Of a stretch of DNA of 64,000 bases, positions 1 to 8,931 are shown piece after piece. Every line of letters begins with the position of its first letter. Position 1 is the first letter of the stretch. A program made the translations under genes and the position numbers. The DNA is taken from contig NZ_WOEY01000091.1 of assembly GCF_013177695.1 (NCBI RefSeq), positions 29,637 to 93,636 on the forward strand, in the 5' to 3' direction. Under the pieces are notes generated by a model. The model was not told the origin of the DNA and ran no database searches. It saw only the letters and a list, made by a program, of their open reading frames with translations. The stretch comes from Paraburkholderia solitsugae. GTDB lineage: Bacteria; Pseudomonadota; Gammaproteobacteria; Burkholderiales; Burkholderiaceae.

Positions 1-945
1 CACCAGCAGTCGTGAATTGGCCGAGCACACTTCGCCCTGATTGAAGAAGATGCCGAAGCATGCTTTGCGGGCCGCAAGATCGAGATCGTCCGCGTCTTCG
101 AAAACCAGATTGGGACTCTTGCCGCCGCATTCGAGCCAGACCTGCTTCATATTCGATTGCGCGGCGTATTCGAGAAACTTCTTGCCGACGGCCGTCGATC
201 CCGTAAACGCCAGAACGTCAACGTCCGGATGCAATCCGAGCGCCCGTCCTGCGGTCTCGCCGAAGCCGGGCACGACGTTCAGCACGCCCGGCGGCAGTCC
301 AGCCTCGAGCGCGAGTTCGGCAAGACGCAGGGCGGATAGCGGTGATTGCTCCGCGGGCTTCAGCACGACGCTATTGCCAGCTGCAAGGGCAGGGGCAATT
401 TTCCAGGCCACCATATCGAGCGGGAAATTCCACGGCACGACCGCGCCGACCACGCCGAGCGGCTCGCGTGTGACAACGGCGAGATTGCCCGGATCGGTCG
501 ACGCGACCTCGCCGTTCACTTTATCTATCGCTTCGCCATACCAGCAGAACAGGCTGCTTGCGGCCGGCACGTCGATGTCGAAGGCGTCGGCCACGCGTTT
601 GCCCATGTTGAGCGAATCGAGCAGGGCGAGCTCCGCACCGTGGGACGCAATCAAAGCACCTAACCGGCACAAGACACGCTTGTGTTCCGCCGCCGGACAA
701 CGCGACCAGTGCCCAGCATCGAACGAAGCACGGGCAGCACGAACGGCGTCGTTGACCTCGGCCATGCCACAGGATGCAACGTTGGCAATCACCGTCTCGG
801 TCGCCGGATTGATCGCCTGGAAGGTCTTGCCGTCTTGAGCGTCCGTGAAGCGACCGTCAATGTGTGCCTGCGCGCGCGGGAGAACTTCTGCGGCCCGTCG
901 CCGCCAGTCCGCATGGGTGTGGATATCAGCTGAAGAATGACTCAA
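1..945 (-). CDS. puuC: Aldehyde dehydrogenase, PuuC-like (partial, C-terminus outside window)
   Basis: NAD(P)-dependent aldehyde dehydrogenase; the likely role is oxidation of gamma-glutamyl-aminobutyraldehyde or a related aminoaldehyde in putrescine breakdown. The visible 315 residues carry the usual landmarks in order: PWNFPLDM, KPAEQSPLSA, FTGST, the catalytic Glu in LECGGKSPN, and the catalytic Cys in GEVCSANSR only a few codons from the window edge. About 180 C-terminal residues are missing. I chose a TTG start at 945 because GGAG lies 7 nt upstream; the next in-frame Met is far inside the Rossmann fold. It is divergent from the PuuA-like gene and polyamine importer, which supports the PuuC assignment, though substrate cannot be proved from sequence. 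Confidence 0.85.
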   Translation of the reverse strand, partial: MSHSSADIHTHADWRRRAAEVLPRAQAHIDGRFTDAQDGKTFQAINPATETVIANVASCGMAEVNDAVRAARASFDAGHWSRCPAAEHKRVLCRLGALIASHGAELALLDSLNMGKRVADAFDIDVPAASSLFCWYGEAIDKVNGEVASTDPGNLAVVTREPLGVVGAVVPWNFPLDMVAWKIAPALAAGNSVVLKPAEQSPLSALRLAELALEAGLPPGVLNVVPGFGETAGRALGLHPDVDVLAFTGSTAVGKKFLEYAAQSNMKQVWLECGGKSPNLVFEDADDLDLAARKACFGIFFNQGEVCSANSRLLV

Positions 946-1397
946 GGAATAACTCCGGTCTGGCGATGGGCAGGACTACCCGCCCATCTCGTGTATCGAT
1001 GATCGAGATAGCTACTGCTCTAGCGCCCTACTGTCGATTAACAAAAAGGGACGGGAAAGAACAAATTTGCTCTTCATTGCATCTGTTTTTCCTATTCATT
1101 TTCGAAGTTGCATTTCCTTCTGGTCTCTTTCAGGGTTTCGTTGCTTGAACGCCGGGACAGATTGAGAACACACATTAACAGGCGGGGTGGAACGAGCCGA
1201 CTTTGCATCTCAAAAAACTATCCATAAGGTAGGAAAACTATTTTTATTCAATAAATGCGCGATGCTACGCTCCATCCGTCGTTCGCCGCAGAGTCCTTGT
1301 ATCTGGAGGTTTTGCGGCACCAGGAACGCCATGTTGCAAGAGCCGCGCGCACAGGAGACGTTGTGCGTAGCGCCGGTGGGTGGACGGATAAAGAGCC
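946..1397. promoter_or_regulatory. Divergent intergenic region with paired AAAACTAT repeats
   Basis: This 452-bp gap separates the leftward aldehyde dehydrogenase from the rightward polyamine operon and must hold both promoters. I see no convincing open frame. The A+T-rich part near 1200-1250 has two direct copies of AAAACTAT at 1214-1221 and 1234-1241, exactly 20 bp apart, so on one face of the helix. That is a plausible operator for a polyamine-responsive regulator, but no regulator gene is adjacent and the match could be chance. Confidence 0.35.
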
Positions 1398-2732
1398 ATG
1401 AACGAGATCGACGACTTCCTGAAGAAGAACCGCGTCACCGAAATCGAAGCGATCATTCCGGATATGGCCGGGATCGCACGCGGCAAGATCATTCCGCGCA
1501 GCAAGTTCGAATCCGGCGAGTCCATGCGCTTGCCGCAAGCGGTGATGATCCAGACCGTCACAGGGGACTATCCGGAAGACGGCACGCTCACCGGCGTCAC
1601 CGACCCGGACATGGTGTGCGTGCCTGACGCCAGCACCATCCGCATGATTCCGTGGGCCGTCGATCCGACCGCCCAGGTGATCCACGATTGCGTTCACTTC
1701 GACGGCACGCCCGTCGCGATCTCGCCGCGCCGTGTGCTGCGCCGCGTGCTCGAACTCTACAAGGCCAAAGGCTGGAAGCCGGTCATCGCGCCCGAGCTCG
1801 AGTTCTACCTGGTCGACATGAACAAGGACCCGGACCTGCCACTGCAACCGCCGATTGGCCGTACGGGCCGTCCGGAGACCGGGCGTCAGGCGTATTCGAT
1901 CGAGGCCGTCAACGAGTTCGACCCGCTGTTCGAAGACATCTATGAATACTGCGAGGTTCAGGAACTGGAAGTCGACACGCTGATTCACGAAGTCGGCGCC
2001 GCGCAGATGGAAATCAACTTCATGCACGGCGACCCGCTGAAGCTCGCCGACAGCGTGTTCCTGTTCAAGCGCACGGTGCGCGAGGCTGCGCTGCGTCACA
2101 AGATGTACGCGACTTTCATGGCCAAGCCGATGGAAGGCGAACCGGGCTCGGCGATGCACATGCACCAGAGCCTCGTGGACGAAGAAACCGGCCAGAACCT
2201 GTTCACCGGTCCGGACGGCAAGCCGACTTCGATGTTCACCGGCTATATCGCCGGTCTGCAGAAGTACACGCCGGCGCTAATGCCGATCTTCGCGCCGTAC
2301 ATCAACTCGTATCGCCGCCTGTCGCGCTTCATGGCTGCGCCGATCAATGTGGCGTGGGGTTACGACAACCGCACGGTGGGCTTCCGGATTCCGCATTCGG
2401 GGCCGGCTGCGCGCCGTATCGAGAACCGCATTCCGGGCGTGGACTGCAATCCGTATCTGGCGATCGCAGCAACGCTGGCTGCCGGGTATCTCGGTATGAC
2501 GCAAAAGCTCGAAGCCACCGAGCCGCTGCTCAGTGACGGTTATGAATTGCCGTACCAGTTGCCGCGCAACCTCGAAGAGGGTCTGACGTTGATGGGCGCA
2601 TGCGAACCGATGGCCGAGATTCTCGGCGAGAAATTCGTGAAAGCCTATCTCGCACTGAAAGAAACCGAATACGAAGCGTTTTTCCGCGTAATCAGCTCGT
2701 GGGAACGCCGGCATTTGCTGCTGCACGTTTAA
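1398..2732 (+). CDS. puuA: Glutamine synthetase family protein, gamma-glutamylputrescine synthetase-like
   Basis: ATP-dependent ligase of the glutamine synthetase fold, 444 residues, expected to join glutamate to putrescine or another amine as the first step of the glutamylated-putrescine route. The C-terminal catalytic domain shows the metal and ATP ligands in APELEFYL (about residue 135), EVGAAQMEINF, and the loop GSAMHMHQSL, followed by NRTVGFRIP and RIENRIPGVDCNPYLA. The N-terminus is short, as in PuuA-type enzymes and unlike biosynthetic GlnA. The ATG at 1398 has an AAAGAG ribosome site. It is followed closely by a putrescine-type importer, which argues for amine catabolism rather than nitrogen assimilation. 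Exact amine specificity is inferred. Confidence 0.85.
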   Translation: MNEIDDFLKKNRVTEIEAIIPDMAGIARGKIIPRSKFESGESMRLPQAVMIQTVTGDYPEDGTLTGVTDPDMVCVPDASTIRMIPWAVDPTAQVIHDCVHFDGTPVAISPRRVLRRVLELYKAKGWKPVIAPELEFYLVDMNKDPDLPLQPPIGRTGRPETGRQAYSIEAVNEFDPLFEDIYEYCEVQELEVDTLIHEVGAAQMEINFMHGDPLKLADSVFLFKRTVREAALRHKMYATFMAKPMEGEPGSAMHMHQSLVDEETGQNLFTGPDGKPTSMFTGYIAGLQKYTPALMPIFAPYINSYRRLSRFMAAPINVAWGYDNRTVGFRIPHSGPAARRIENRIPGVDCNPYLAIAATLAAGYLGMTQKLEATEPLLSDGYELPYQLPRNLEEGLTLMGACEPMAEILGEKFVKAYLALKETEYEAFFRVISSWERRHLLLHV

Positions 2733-2829
2733 GACCACTCCGCAACCCAGCTTTTCTCAACGCCAATTTCGTCCGGCAAGAGCACCGACAGACGCTCGCA
2801 CCGGCTTCTTTATTTACTAGGGGAACATC

Positions 2830-3963
2830 ATGAGCGCTTGTCATTCTGGACGTCATCTTCGCCATGCAGCTGCGGGGGCCGCGCTACTCGCCTTTACGAG
2901 TTTGGCAGCGCTGTCGGTCACGCCGGCGCAGGCGGCCGACACGGAACTGAATGTCTACAACTGGTCGGACTATATCGCCAAGGACACGATTCCGAACTTC
3001 GAGAAGCTGGACGGCATCAAGGTCAAGTACGACAACTACGATAGCGACGACACGCTACAGGCCAAACTGCTCGCAGGCAGTTCCGGTTACGACATCGTGG
3101 TACCGACGTCGAACTATATGGCCAAGCAGATTCAGGCCGGCGTGTACCAGAAGCTCGACAAGTCGAAACTCCCTAATCTGGCCAACCTGGATCCCACCTT
3201 GATGAAAATCATCAGTGAGGCTGATCCGGGCAACCAGTACGGTGCGCCCTACGCGTATGGCACCGACGGCATCGGCTACAACGTGCAGGCCGTCCAGAAA
3301 GCGCTGGGTGCGGATGCGCCGGTTGACAGTTGGGCGCTGGTGCTTGATCCGCAGTACCTCTCCAAGTTGAAGAGTTGCGGTGTGTCGTTCCTCGATCAGC
3401 CCGTCGACGTGTTCGCCGCCACGCTGCAATACCTGCACAAGGACCCGAACAGCACCAGTCCGGCCGACTACCAGGCCGCCTTCGAAGTGCTGAAGAAGGT
3501 TCGCCCGTACATCACACAGTTCAACTCGTCGGGCTACATCAACGACCTTGCGAACAACGACATTTGCGTCACGCTCGGCTGGTCGGGCGACGTCGGCATC
3601 GCGCACCGCCGTGCGGAAGAAGCCAAGCGTTCATACGACATCAAGTTTAACAACGCGAAGGAAGGTGGCCTGGTGTGGTTCGACATGATGGTGATCCCGA
3701 AGGATGCGCCGCACCCGGAAGCGGCGCTCGCGTGGATCAATTACATCGAGGACCCGAAAGTTAACGCGGCCATTACCAACGAGGTTTTCTATCCGACCGC
3801 CAATGTCCCCGCGCGCCAGTTCGTCACGCCGGCCGTTTTGCATGACCAGGGGGTGTACCCGGCGGTGGATGTGTTGAAGAAAATGACCCTGATGAAGCCG
3901 TTGCCCACTGACATCCTTCGACTTGAAAACCGTCTTTGGGCTCAGCTTAAAACCGGCCACTAA
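2830..3963 (+). CDS. potF: Polyamine ABC transporter substrate-binding protein (PotF/SpuD type)
   Basis: Periplasmic receptor that delivers putrescine or spermidine to the PotGHI membrane complex. It has 377 residues. A cleavable signal peptide with hydrophobic core at about residues 13-32 ends at TPAQA/AD. The mature protein starts with LNVYNWSDYI, the hallmark of PotD/PotF receptors, and carries the downstream motif GTDGIGYN and the C-terminal segment FYPTANVPAR. The ATG follows AGGGGAACATC. It lies 97 bp after the ligase gene and 227 bp before the ATPase gene; a strong hairpin in that second gap may protect the receptor transcript and give the excess of receptor over membrane components that importers need. 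Confidence 0.92.
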   Translation: MSACHSGRHLRHAAAGAALLAFTSLAALSVTPAQAADTELNVYNWSDYIAKDTIPNFEKLDGIKVKYDNYDSDDTLQAKLLAGSSGYDIVVPTSNYMAKQIQAGVYQKLDKSKLPNLANLDPTLMKIISEADPGNQYGAPYAYGTDGIGYNVQAVQKALGADAPVDSWALVLDPQYLSKLKSCGVSFLDQPVDVFAATLQYLHKDPNSTSPADYQAAFEVLKKVRPYITQFNSSGYINDLANNDICVTLGWSGDVGIAHRRAEEAKRSYDIKFNNAKEGGLVWFDMMVIPKDAPHPEAALAWINYIEDPKVNAAITNEVFYPTANVPARQFVTPAVLHDQGVYPAVDVLKKMTLMKPLPTDILRLENRLWAQLKTGH

Positions 3964-4010
3964 ACCTACTAAACCGTTACCACGGCAAAGCAACTCATAG
4001 AGAACTTCGC

Positions 4011-4034
4011 GGCAGGAGTCGCTCGACTCCTGCC
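4011..4034 (+). promoter_or_regulatory. Intercistronic hairpin between potF and potG
   Basis: Perfect inverted repeat GGCAGGAGTC/GACTCCTGCC with a tight loop, centred about 60 nt after the receptor stop codon. There is no T-run after it, so it is not a standard intrinsic terminator. Hairpins in this place commonly stabilise the upstream receptor mRNA against 3' exonucleases or cause partial attenuation. The effect here is inferred. Confidence 0.5.
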
Positions 4035-4190
4035 CACCAGAGGTAAGCAGCACAGTAGTCAGCCTGCGCGCTTTTAGCGTTCCAGCTCCGCGCAGTCCCA
4101 TGTTTTCCGATCGCAGCGCATCTTGCGAGCCGCTCTTCGCGTCTCGTATGGAGACACTTGCGCCCGCGATCCGCAAGGAATGGTTACATC

Positions 4191-5354
4191 ATGAACTCGA
4201 CGACCTTAAAAAGCGCGGCCGGCGCCGCCCAGATGGCCCGCCCCGCACCGACGACAAAGTCGAAATCGGACGAATTCGTTCGCATCGAAAATGTCGTGAA
4301 AAAATTCGGCGACAGTACCGCTGTCAATAACGTCAATCTGAACATCGCGAAGAACGAACTGTTCGCGCTGCTCGGCAGCTCCGGCTGCGGCAAGTCCACG
4401 CTACTGCGCATGCTCGCCGGACTGGAAACGGTCACCTCCGGGCGCATTTTCGTCGACGGCGAAGATCTCGCTGCGATGCCGCCGTACAAGCGCCCAGTCA
4501 ACATGATGTTCCAGTCGTATGCGCTGTTCCCGCACATGACGGTGGAAGCGAACATCGCTTTTGGTCTCAAGCAGGAAGGCACGCCGAAGAACGAGATCAA
4601 GGAACGTGTTGCTGACGCACTCAATCTCGTGCAGATGGGCAAATATGCGCAGCGCAAACCGCATCAGCTCTCCGGCGGCCAGCAGCAGCGTGTGGCGTTG
4701 GCCCGCTCGCTCGTCAAACGCCCCAAGCTGCTGCTGCTCGACGAGCCGATGTCCGCGCTCGACAAACAGATCCGCCAGAAAACCCAGCTCGAACTGGTGA
4801 ACATCATCGAGAAAGTCGACGTGACCTGCGTGATGGTCACCCACGATCAGGAGGAGGCGATGACGATGGCCGGCCGCATCGCGGTCATGAGCGAAGGCCA
4901 TATCGTGCAGATCGGCTCGCCCAGCCAGGTATATGAGTTCCCGAATAGCCGCTTCTCGGCTGAATTCATCGGATCGACCAATCTGTTCGAAGGCGTTGTC
5001 GTCGAGGACGAACCGGACCACATCTTCGTCGAAAGCCAGGACCTCGAAGCCCGCATGTATGTGAGCCATGGCATTACCGGCCCGCTCGGCATGCCGGTCG
5101 GCATCTCGGTGCGCCCGGAACGCGTGAAGGTATCGCGCGAGCGGCCGGGCACGCCGCATAACTGGGCGCGCGGCGTCGTCTCGGATGTCGCCTACATGGG
5201 CAGCTATTCGCTGTACCACGTACGCCTCGAGAGCGGCAAGACAGTCGTGTCGAATCTCTCCAGCTCGCACCTGATGAGCGAAGGTGCGCCCGCCTACAAC
5301 GATGACGTGTTCATCTACTGGTCGCCGTCGAGTGGCGTGGTGCTGACGCAATGA
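4191..5354 (+). CDS. potG: Polyamine ABC transporter ATP-binding protein (PotG type)
   Basis: Cytoplasmic ATPase that powers polyamine uptake, 387 residues. Visible motifs are Walker A GSSGCGKST, Q-loop MMFQSYALFPHMT, signature LSGGQQQRVALARS, Walker B LLLLDEPMSALD, and the switch His in VTHDQEEAM. A TOBE-type regulatory domain follows from about residue 285 (GISVRPERVKVSRE). I use the ATG at 4191, which has AGGA upstream; an in-frame TTG at 4158 would add 11 residues. The stop overlaps the next gene by ATGA, a translational-coupling arrangement shared by all three membrane-complex genes. Confidence 0.92.
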   Translation: MNSTTLKSAAGAAQMARPAPTTKSKSDEFVRIENVVKKFGDSTAVNNVNLNIAKNELFALLGSSGCGKSTLLRMLAGLETVTSGRIFVDGEDLAAMPPYKRPVNMMFQSYALFPHMTVEANIAFGLKQEGTPKNEIKERVADALNLVQMGKYAQRKPHQLSGGQQQRVALARSLVKRPKLLLLDEPMSALDKQIRQKTQLELVNIIEKVDVTCVMVTHDQEEAMTMAGRIAVMSEGHIVQIGSPSQVYEFPNSRFSAEFIGSTNLFEGVVVEDEPDHIFVESQDLEARMYVSHGITGPLGMPVGISVRPERVKVSRERPGTPHNWARGVVSDVAYMGSYSLYHVRLESGKTVVSNLSSSHLMSEGAPAYNDDVFIYWSPSSGVVLTQ

Positions 5355-6322
5355 GCCATCCCACTACCTCCCCCGCGGCGCTCGGCGCGCCGTCCGGCAG
5401 CCGCTTGGCCGGTTCGCTGAAAAAACGCCTCTCGAAGCTGATGCCGGCAGGCCGCTCGACGGTCATCGGTGTGCCGTTCATCTGGCTCACGCTGTTCTTC
5501 GCCGTGCCGTTCCTACTGGTGCTGAAGATCAGTTTCACCGACTCGCGGCTTGGCATTCCGCCGTACACCGATCTCCTCAGTGCGAAGGATGGCGTGCTCC
5601 ACGTGGTCATGCAACTGGGGCACTACGCGTTCCTGTTGCAAGACGACCTGTATGTGGCCACCTACATCAGCTCGCTGAAGATGGCGGCGGTCTCGACGCT
5701 CTGCTGCCTGTTGATCGGCTATCCGGTCGCGTACTACATCGCGCGTTCGGAGCCCGCGAAGCGCAACCTGCTGATGATGGGCGTGATGCTGCCGTTCTGG
5801 ACGTCGTTCCTGATCCGCGTCTACGCATGGATCGGCATTCTGAAAGACGACGGCCTGCTCAATCACACGCTGATGGCCCTCGGGATGATCCATTCGCCGC
5901 TGCGGCTCTATCACACGGATATCGGCGTCTATATCGGCATGGTCTATTCGTATCTGCCGTTCATGGTGATGCCGCTCTACGCGCACCTGGTGAAGTTGGA
6001 CCTCACGCTGCTCGAAGCCGCGTACGACCTTGGCTGCAAACCGTGGACCGCGTTCACGCGCATCACCTTGCCGCTATCGAAGAACGGCATCATCGCCGGC
6101 AGCCTGCTGGTGTTCATTCCGGCGGTCGGCGAGTACGTGATTCCCGAACTGCTCGGCGGCGCCGACACGCTGATGATCGGCCGCGTGATGTGGAATGAAT
6201 TCTTCAACGATATGGACTGGCCGATGGCCTCCGCCGTGACGGTCGCGATGGTTCTGCTGCTGCTCGTGCCGATGGCCGTGTTCCAGTACTACCAGGTCAA
6301 GGAACTGGAGGGCGCGAAATGA
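5351..6322 (+). CDS. potH: Polyamine ABC transporter permease (PotH type)
   Basis: Inner-membrane permease, 323 residues, one half of the polyamine translocation channel. It has a long basic cytoplasmic N-terminus, six or so hydrophobic segments beginning near residue 40 (FIWLTLFFAVPFLLVLKISF), and the EAA loop LLEAAYDLGCKPWTAF that docks onto the ATPase. The segment GVMLPFWTSFLIRVYAWIG is typical of PotB/PotH proteins. It starts inside the stop of the ATPase gene and its own stop overlaps the next permease by ATGA. Confidence 0.92.
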   Translation: MSHPTTSPAALGAPSGSRLAGSLKKRLSKLMPAGRSTVIGVPFIWLTLFFAVPFLLVLKISFTDSRLGIPPYTDLLSAKDGVLHVVMQLGHYAFLLQDDLYVATYISSLKMAAVSTLCCLLIGYPVAYYIARSEPAKRNLLMMGVMLPFWTSFLIRVYAWIGILKDDGLLNHTLMALGMIHSPLRLYHTDIGVYIGMVYSYLPFMVMPLYAHLVKLDLTLLEAAYDLGCKPWTAFTRITLPLSKNGIIAGSLLVFIPAVGEYVIPELLGGADTLMIGRVMWNEFFNDMDWPMASAVTVAMVLLLLVPMAVFQYYQVKELEGAK

Positions 6323-7230
6323 TCAAGCCAAATAAAACCCTTTCCACCAGTGTGCTGACGTTCGGATTCCTGTTTCTGTACATCCCGATCATCAGTCTCG
6401 TGGTGTTCTCGTTCAACGAGTCGAAGCTCGTCACGATCTGGTCCGGCTTCTCGCTGAAATGGTACGCCGCGTTGCTGCAGGACGACGAGTTGCTGACCGC
6501 TGCCTGGTTGTCCTTGAAGATCGGTCTGATGACCGCGTGCGCGTCGGTCGTGATCGGTACATGGGCCGGCTTCGTGCTGGCCCGTTTCGGGCGCTTTCGG
6601 GGCTTCACGCTGTTCGCCGGGATGATCAACGCGCCGCTCGTGATTCCTGAAGTGATTCAGGGCATTTCGCTGCTGCTGCTGTTCGTGGCGATGGAACAGA
6701 TGCTCGGCTGGCCGAAGGGTCGCGGCGTCGTCACGATGTGGATCGGTCACGTGATGCTGTGCGTCTCCTATGTGGCGATCATCGTGCAGTCACGCGTGAA
6801 GGAGTTGAACCGATCGCTCGAAGAAGCCGCCCTCAACCTGGGCGCGACTCCGCTCAAGGTGTTTTTCGTTATTACCTTGCCGCTGATCTCGCAGGCGTTG
6901 ATGTCCGGCTGGCTGCTGTCGTTCACGCTGTCGATCGACGACCTCGTGCTGTCCGCGTTCCTGTCGGGTCCGGGCTCCACTACGCTGCCGCTCGTCGTGT
7001 TCTCCCGTGTCCGCCTCGGCCTGAATCCGGAGATGAATGCACTGGCGACGATCTTCATCAGTCTGGTGACGATTGGGGTGGTCAGCGTGAATACGCTGCT
7101 GGTCGCCAAAGAGCGTAAGCGCCTGCGCGATATGCAAGCAGCCTTGACGGTGGCCGAAGCCGCCGATGCAGGTCCCGCCGCGCCACAACCCGCAACGGCG
7201 CGCAAGTCGCTCGATACGGCACGCGCATAA
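6319..7230 (+). CDS. potI: Polyamine ABC transporter permease (PotI type)
   Basis: Second inner-membrane permease of the importer, 303 residues. It opens with a hydrophobic segment (LTFGFLFLYIPIISLVVFSF), followed by the PotC/PotI sequence NESKLVTIWSGFSLKWY, and carries the EAA loop LEEAALNLGATPLKVF. About 30 residues after the last helix form a variable Ala/Pro-rich cytoplasmic tail. It completes a full receptor-ATPase-permease-permease set and is 38 bp upstream of the outer-membrane protein gene, probably on the same transcript. Confidence 0.92.
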   Translation: MIKPNKTLSTSVLTFGFLFLYIPIISLVVFSFNESKLVTIWSGFSLKWYAALLQDDELLTAAWLSLKIGLMTACASVVIGTWAGFVLARFGRFRGFTLFAGMINAPLVIPEVIQGISLLLLFVAMEQMLGWPKGRGVVTMWIGHVMLCVSYVAIIVQSRVKELNRSLEEAALNLGATPLKVFFVITLPLISQALMSGWLLSFTLSIDDLVLSAFLSGPGSTTLPLVVFSRVRLGLNPEMNALATIFISLVTIGVVSVNTLLVAKERKRLRDMQAALTVAEAADAGPAAPQPATARKSLDTARA

Positions 7231-7268
7231 GAAGTCCTTTTGCAATACGACCAATAAGGAGAATTCGC

Positions 7269-8855
7269 ATGAGAAAGAAGCTCATCTGTCTGTTGGTGGC
7301 GGGAAGTTTGCCGGGCTTTGCCATGGCAGATACCACTAGCGACCAGATCAAGGCGCTACAGGCCCAGCTCAATGCACTGCAAAAGGAAGTGAAGCAGTTG
7401 CGCTCGGAAGCGGCAACCAGGCCGAAAGCTGCAGCGGCTGCCGCCGCGCCTGCCCCTGCCTCGGCAGTGGCCGCTGCGCCGGTCGATATCTCCTCGCCGG
7501 ATTACGGCAAGGCGCAAGCGACGCTGACCAACGATCAGGTCGATACGATGAAGCAGCAGCTCGCCAACCAGCAACTGAAGGTCGATTCGCTGGTGGATGC
7601 GCAGAATACCGGTCCGATCGCCGGTCTGTCGGTGACGGGCTATATCGATCCGACCTACGTGTATAACCGCGCGGCAAGCAGTTCGTCGTTCCTGTTCGCG
7701 AACCACGAAAGCAGCTACAACTACTTCAACAGTACGTTCGGCGATCTGTACCTCGACATCAAGAAGACCTTCGGTGTCGGCCCGATGGCGCCGTCGGCCG
7801 AAATCACGTTGATGCCGAACCGCGGCAACGGCATCACGTTGCTGACAAACGAGCACGGCAATATCGGCAACAACATTCTGAATACGGCGGTCGTGACCGT
7901 CCCTGTGACGGCAACGACGACCTTCGTAGCCGGTTTGATGCCGAGCTTCGGCGGCTACGAAGTGCAGCAGTCGAACCAGATGCTGACGCTTACGCACAAC
8001 CTGCTGTATGACTTCTCCGATCCGGGCAGCTATATCGGCGTCGGCGTGAACTACACGGGCGACAACAGCAACTGGGCATGGAAGTTCATGCTGGGCAACG
8101 AACAGTACCGCACGTATGGTTCGGTGGTGCAGACAGGCACCAACGCGCTGGGCGACCCGATCACCAGCAGCAACAAGATCCCGACCTTCACGGCCCGCCT
8201 CGACTACACGTGGTCGAGCGCGCTGGATATTGGCGGTTCGTTCAACATCGGTCGTCAGACGCTCTCGGCTTCCACGCAGAACGTGAACGGCAACACGATT
8301 CCGGTGTACGGCGTGGGCGGTCAGGCATCCAGCGCCTTCGGCACGTTCTTCTTCGGCGAAGCGGACATGGCCTACACGCTGGCTGACGTGACGTACAACG
8401 CAGAAGTCGACTACGGCCAGCAGCAGAACGCCGCATTCAATGGCGGGCAGGCGCAGTGGTACGGTCTGTCGCTGCTCGCACACCGCAAGTTCAGCTTGCC
8501 GGTGGTGGGCCGCATGGGCGCGACCGCCCGTTACGACGTGCTGGTTGACCAGAAGAACGGCGGCGGCGGCGGTGGCGTTGCGTTGAACGCGAACGGCATG
8601 GATACGGCGGACGGCTTCGGTATCGGCGCGGACTGTCTCGCCAATTCGAAGGCGAGCGGCGGTCTCGGCTTCGAGTGCAAGGGCGCAATCCATCAGGACG
8701 CCGCGCTCGATCTGTTGTTCTACCCGACCCAGCAGATCACGGTCAAGGTGGAATATCGCCACGACTGGGCGAACAAGCAGGTGTTCCTGAAGAACGACGG
8801 TTCGTACGGCAAGTCCAACGACCTGCTCGCGACGCAGTTCATCTACTCGTTCTAA
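7269..8855 (+). CDS. DUF3138-type putative outer-membrane porin
   Basis: Predicted outer-membrane beta-barrel, 528 residues. A signal peptide ends at GFAMA/DT. Residues 23-50 form a short heptad-like coiled coil (QIKALQAQLNALQKEVKQLR), then an Ala-rich linker, then a long region of alternating beta strands ending in the aromatic terminal signature FIYSF that targets barrels to the Bam machinery. The architecture (N-terminal coiled coil plus barrel) resembles trimeric phosphate- or organic-ion-selective porins; I recognise it as the DUF3138 family of Burkholderiaceae. Lying directly after the polyamine importer, with AAGGAG before its ATG, it may be the outer-membrane entry route for the same substrates. 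Function is inferred. Confidence 0.75.
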   Translation: MRKKLICLLVAGSLPGFAMADTTSDQIKALQAQLNALQKEVKQLRSEAATRPKAAAAAAAPAPASAVAAAPVDISSPDYGKAQATLTNDQVDTMKQQLANQQLKVDSLVDAQNTGPIAGLSVTGYIDPTYVYNRAASSSSFLFANHESSYNYFNSTFGDLYLDIKKTFGVGPMAPSAEITLMPNRGNGITLLTNEHGNIGNNILNTAVVTVPVTATTTFVAGLMPSFGGYEVQQSNQMLTLTHNLLYDFSDPGSYIGVGVNYTGDNSNWAWKFMLGNEQYRTYGSVVQTGTNALGDPITSSNKIPTFTARLDYTWSSALDIGGSFNIGRQTLSASTQNVNGNTIPVYGVGGQASSAFGTFFFGEADMAYTLADVTYNAEVDYGQQQNAAFNGGQAQWYGLSLLAHRKFSLPVVGRMGATARYDVLVDQKNGGGGGGVALNANGMDTADGFGIGADCLANSKASGGLGFECKGAIHQDAALDLLFYPTQQITVKVEYRHDWANKQVFLKNDGSYGKSNDLLATQFIYSF

Positions 8856-8888
8856 CGCCTTGCATTGAGGTGTGGGAGTGCCGGAGCG

Positions 8889-8920
8889 AGGTGCCCGTCG
8901 ACAGACGTCGTCGGGCACCT
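8889..8920. terminator. Hairpin between convergent genes
   Basis: Nine-base perfect arms AGGTGCCCG/CGGGCACCT enclose a further CGAC/GTCG pairing, giving a long GC-rich stem in the 76-bp gap between the porin gene and the convergent LysR gene. No clear T-run follows on either strand, so termination efficiency is uncertain, but placement fits a bidirectional terminator. Confidence 0.6.
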
Positions 8921-8931
8921 GACGCAAAAAT

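Noticed and set aside
7356..8927. 523-residue leftward open frame antisense to the DUF3138 porin
   Set aside because: It is an antisense shadow in high-G+C DNA, rich in Arg/His/Val with no family resemblance; the sense frame has a signal peptide and barrel end signature.
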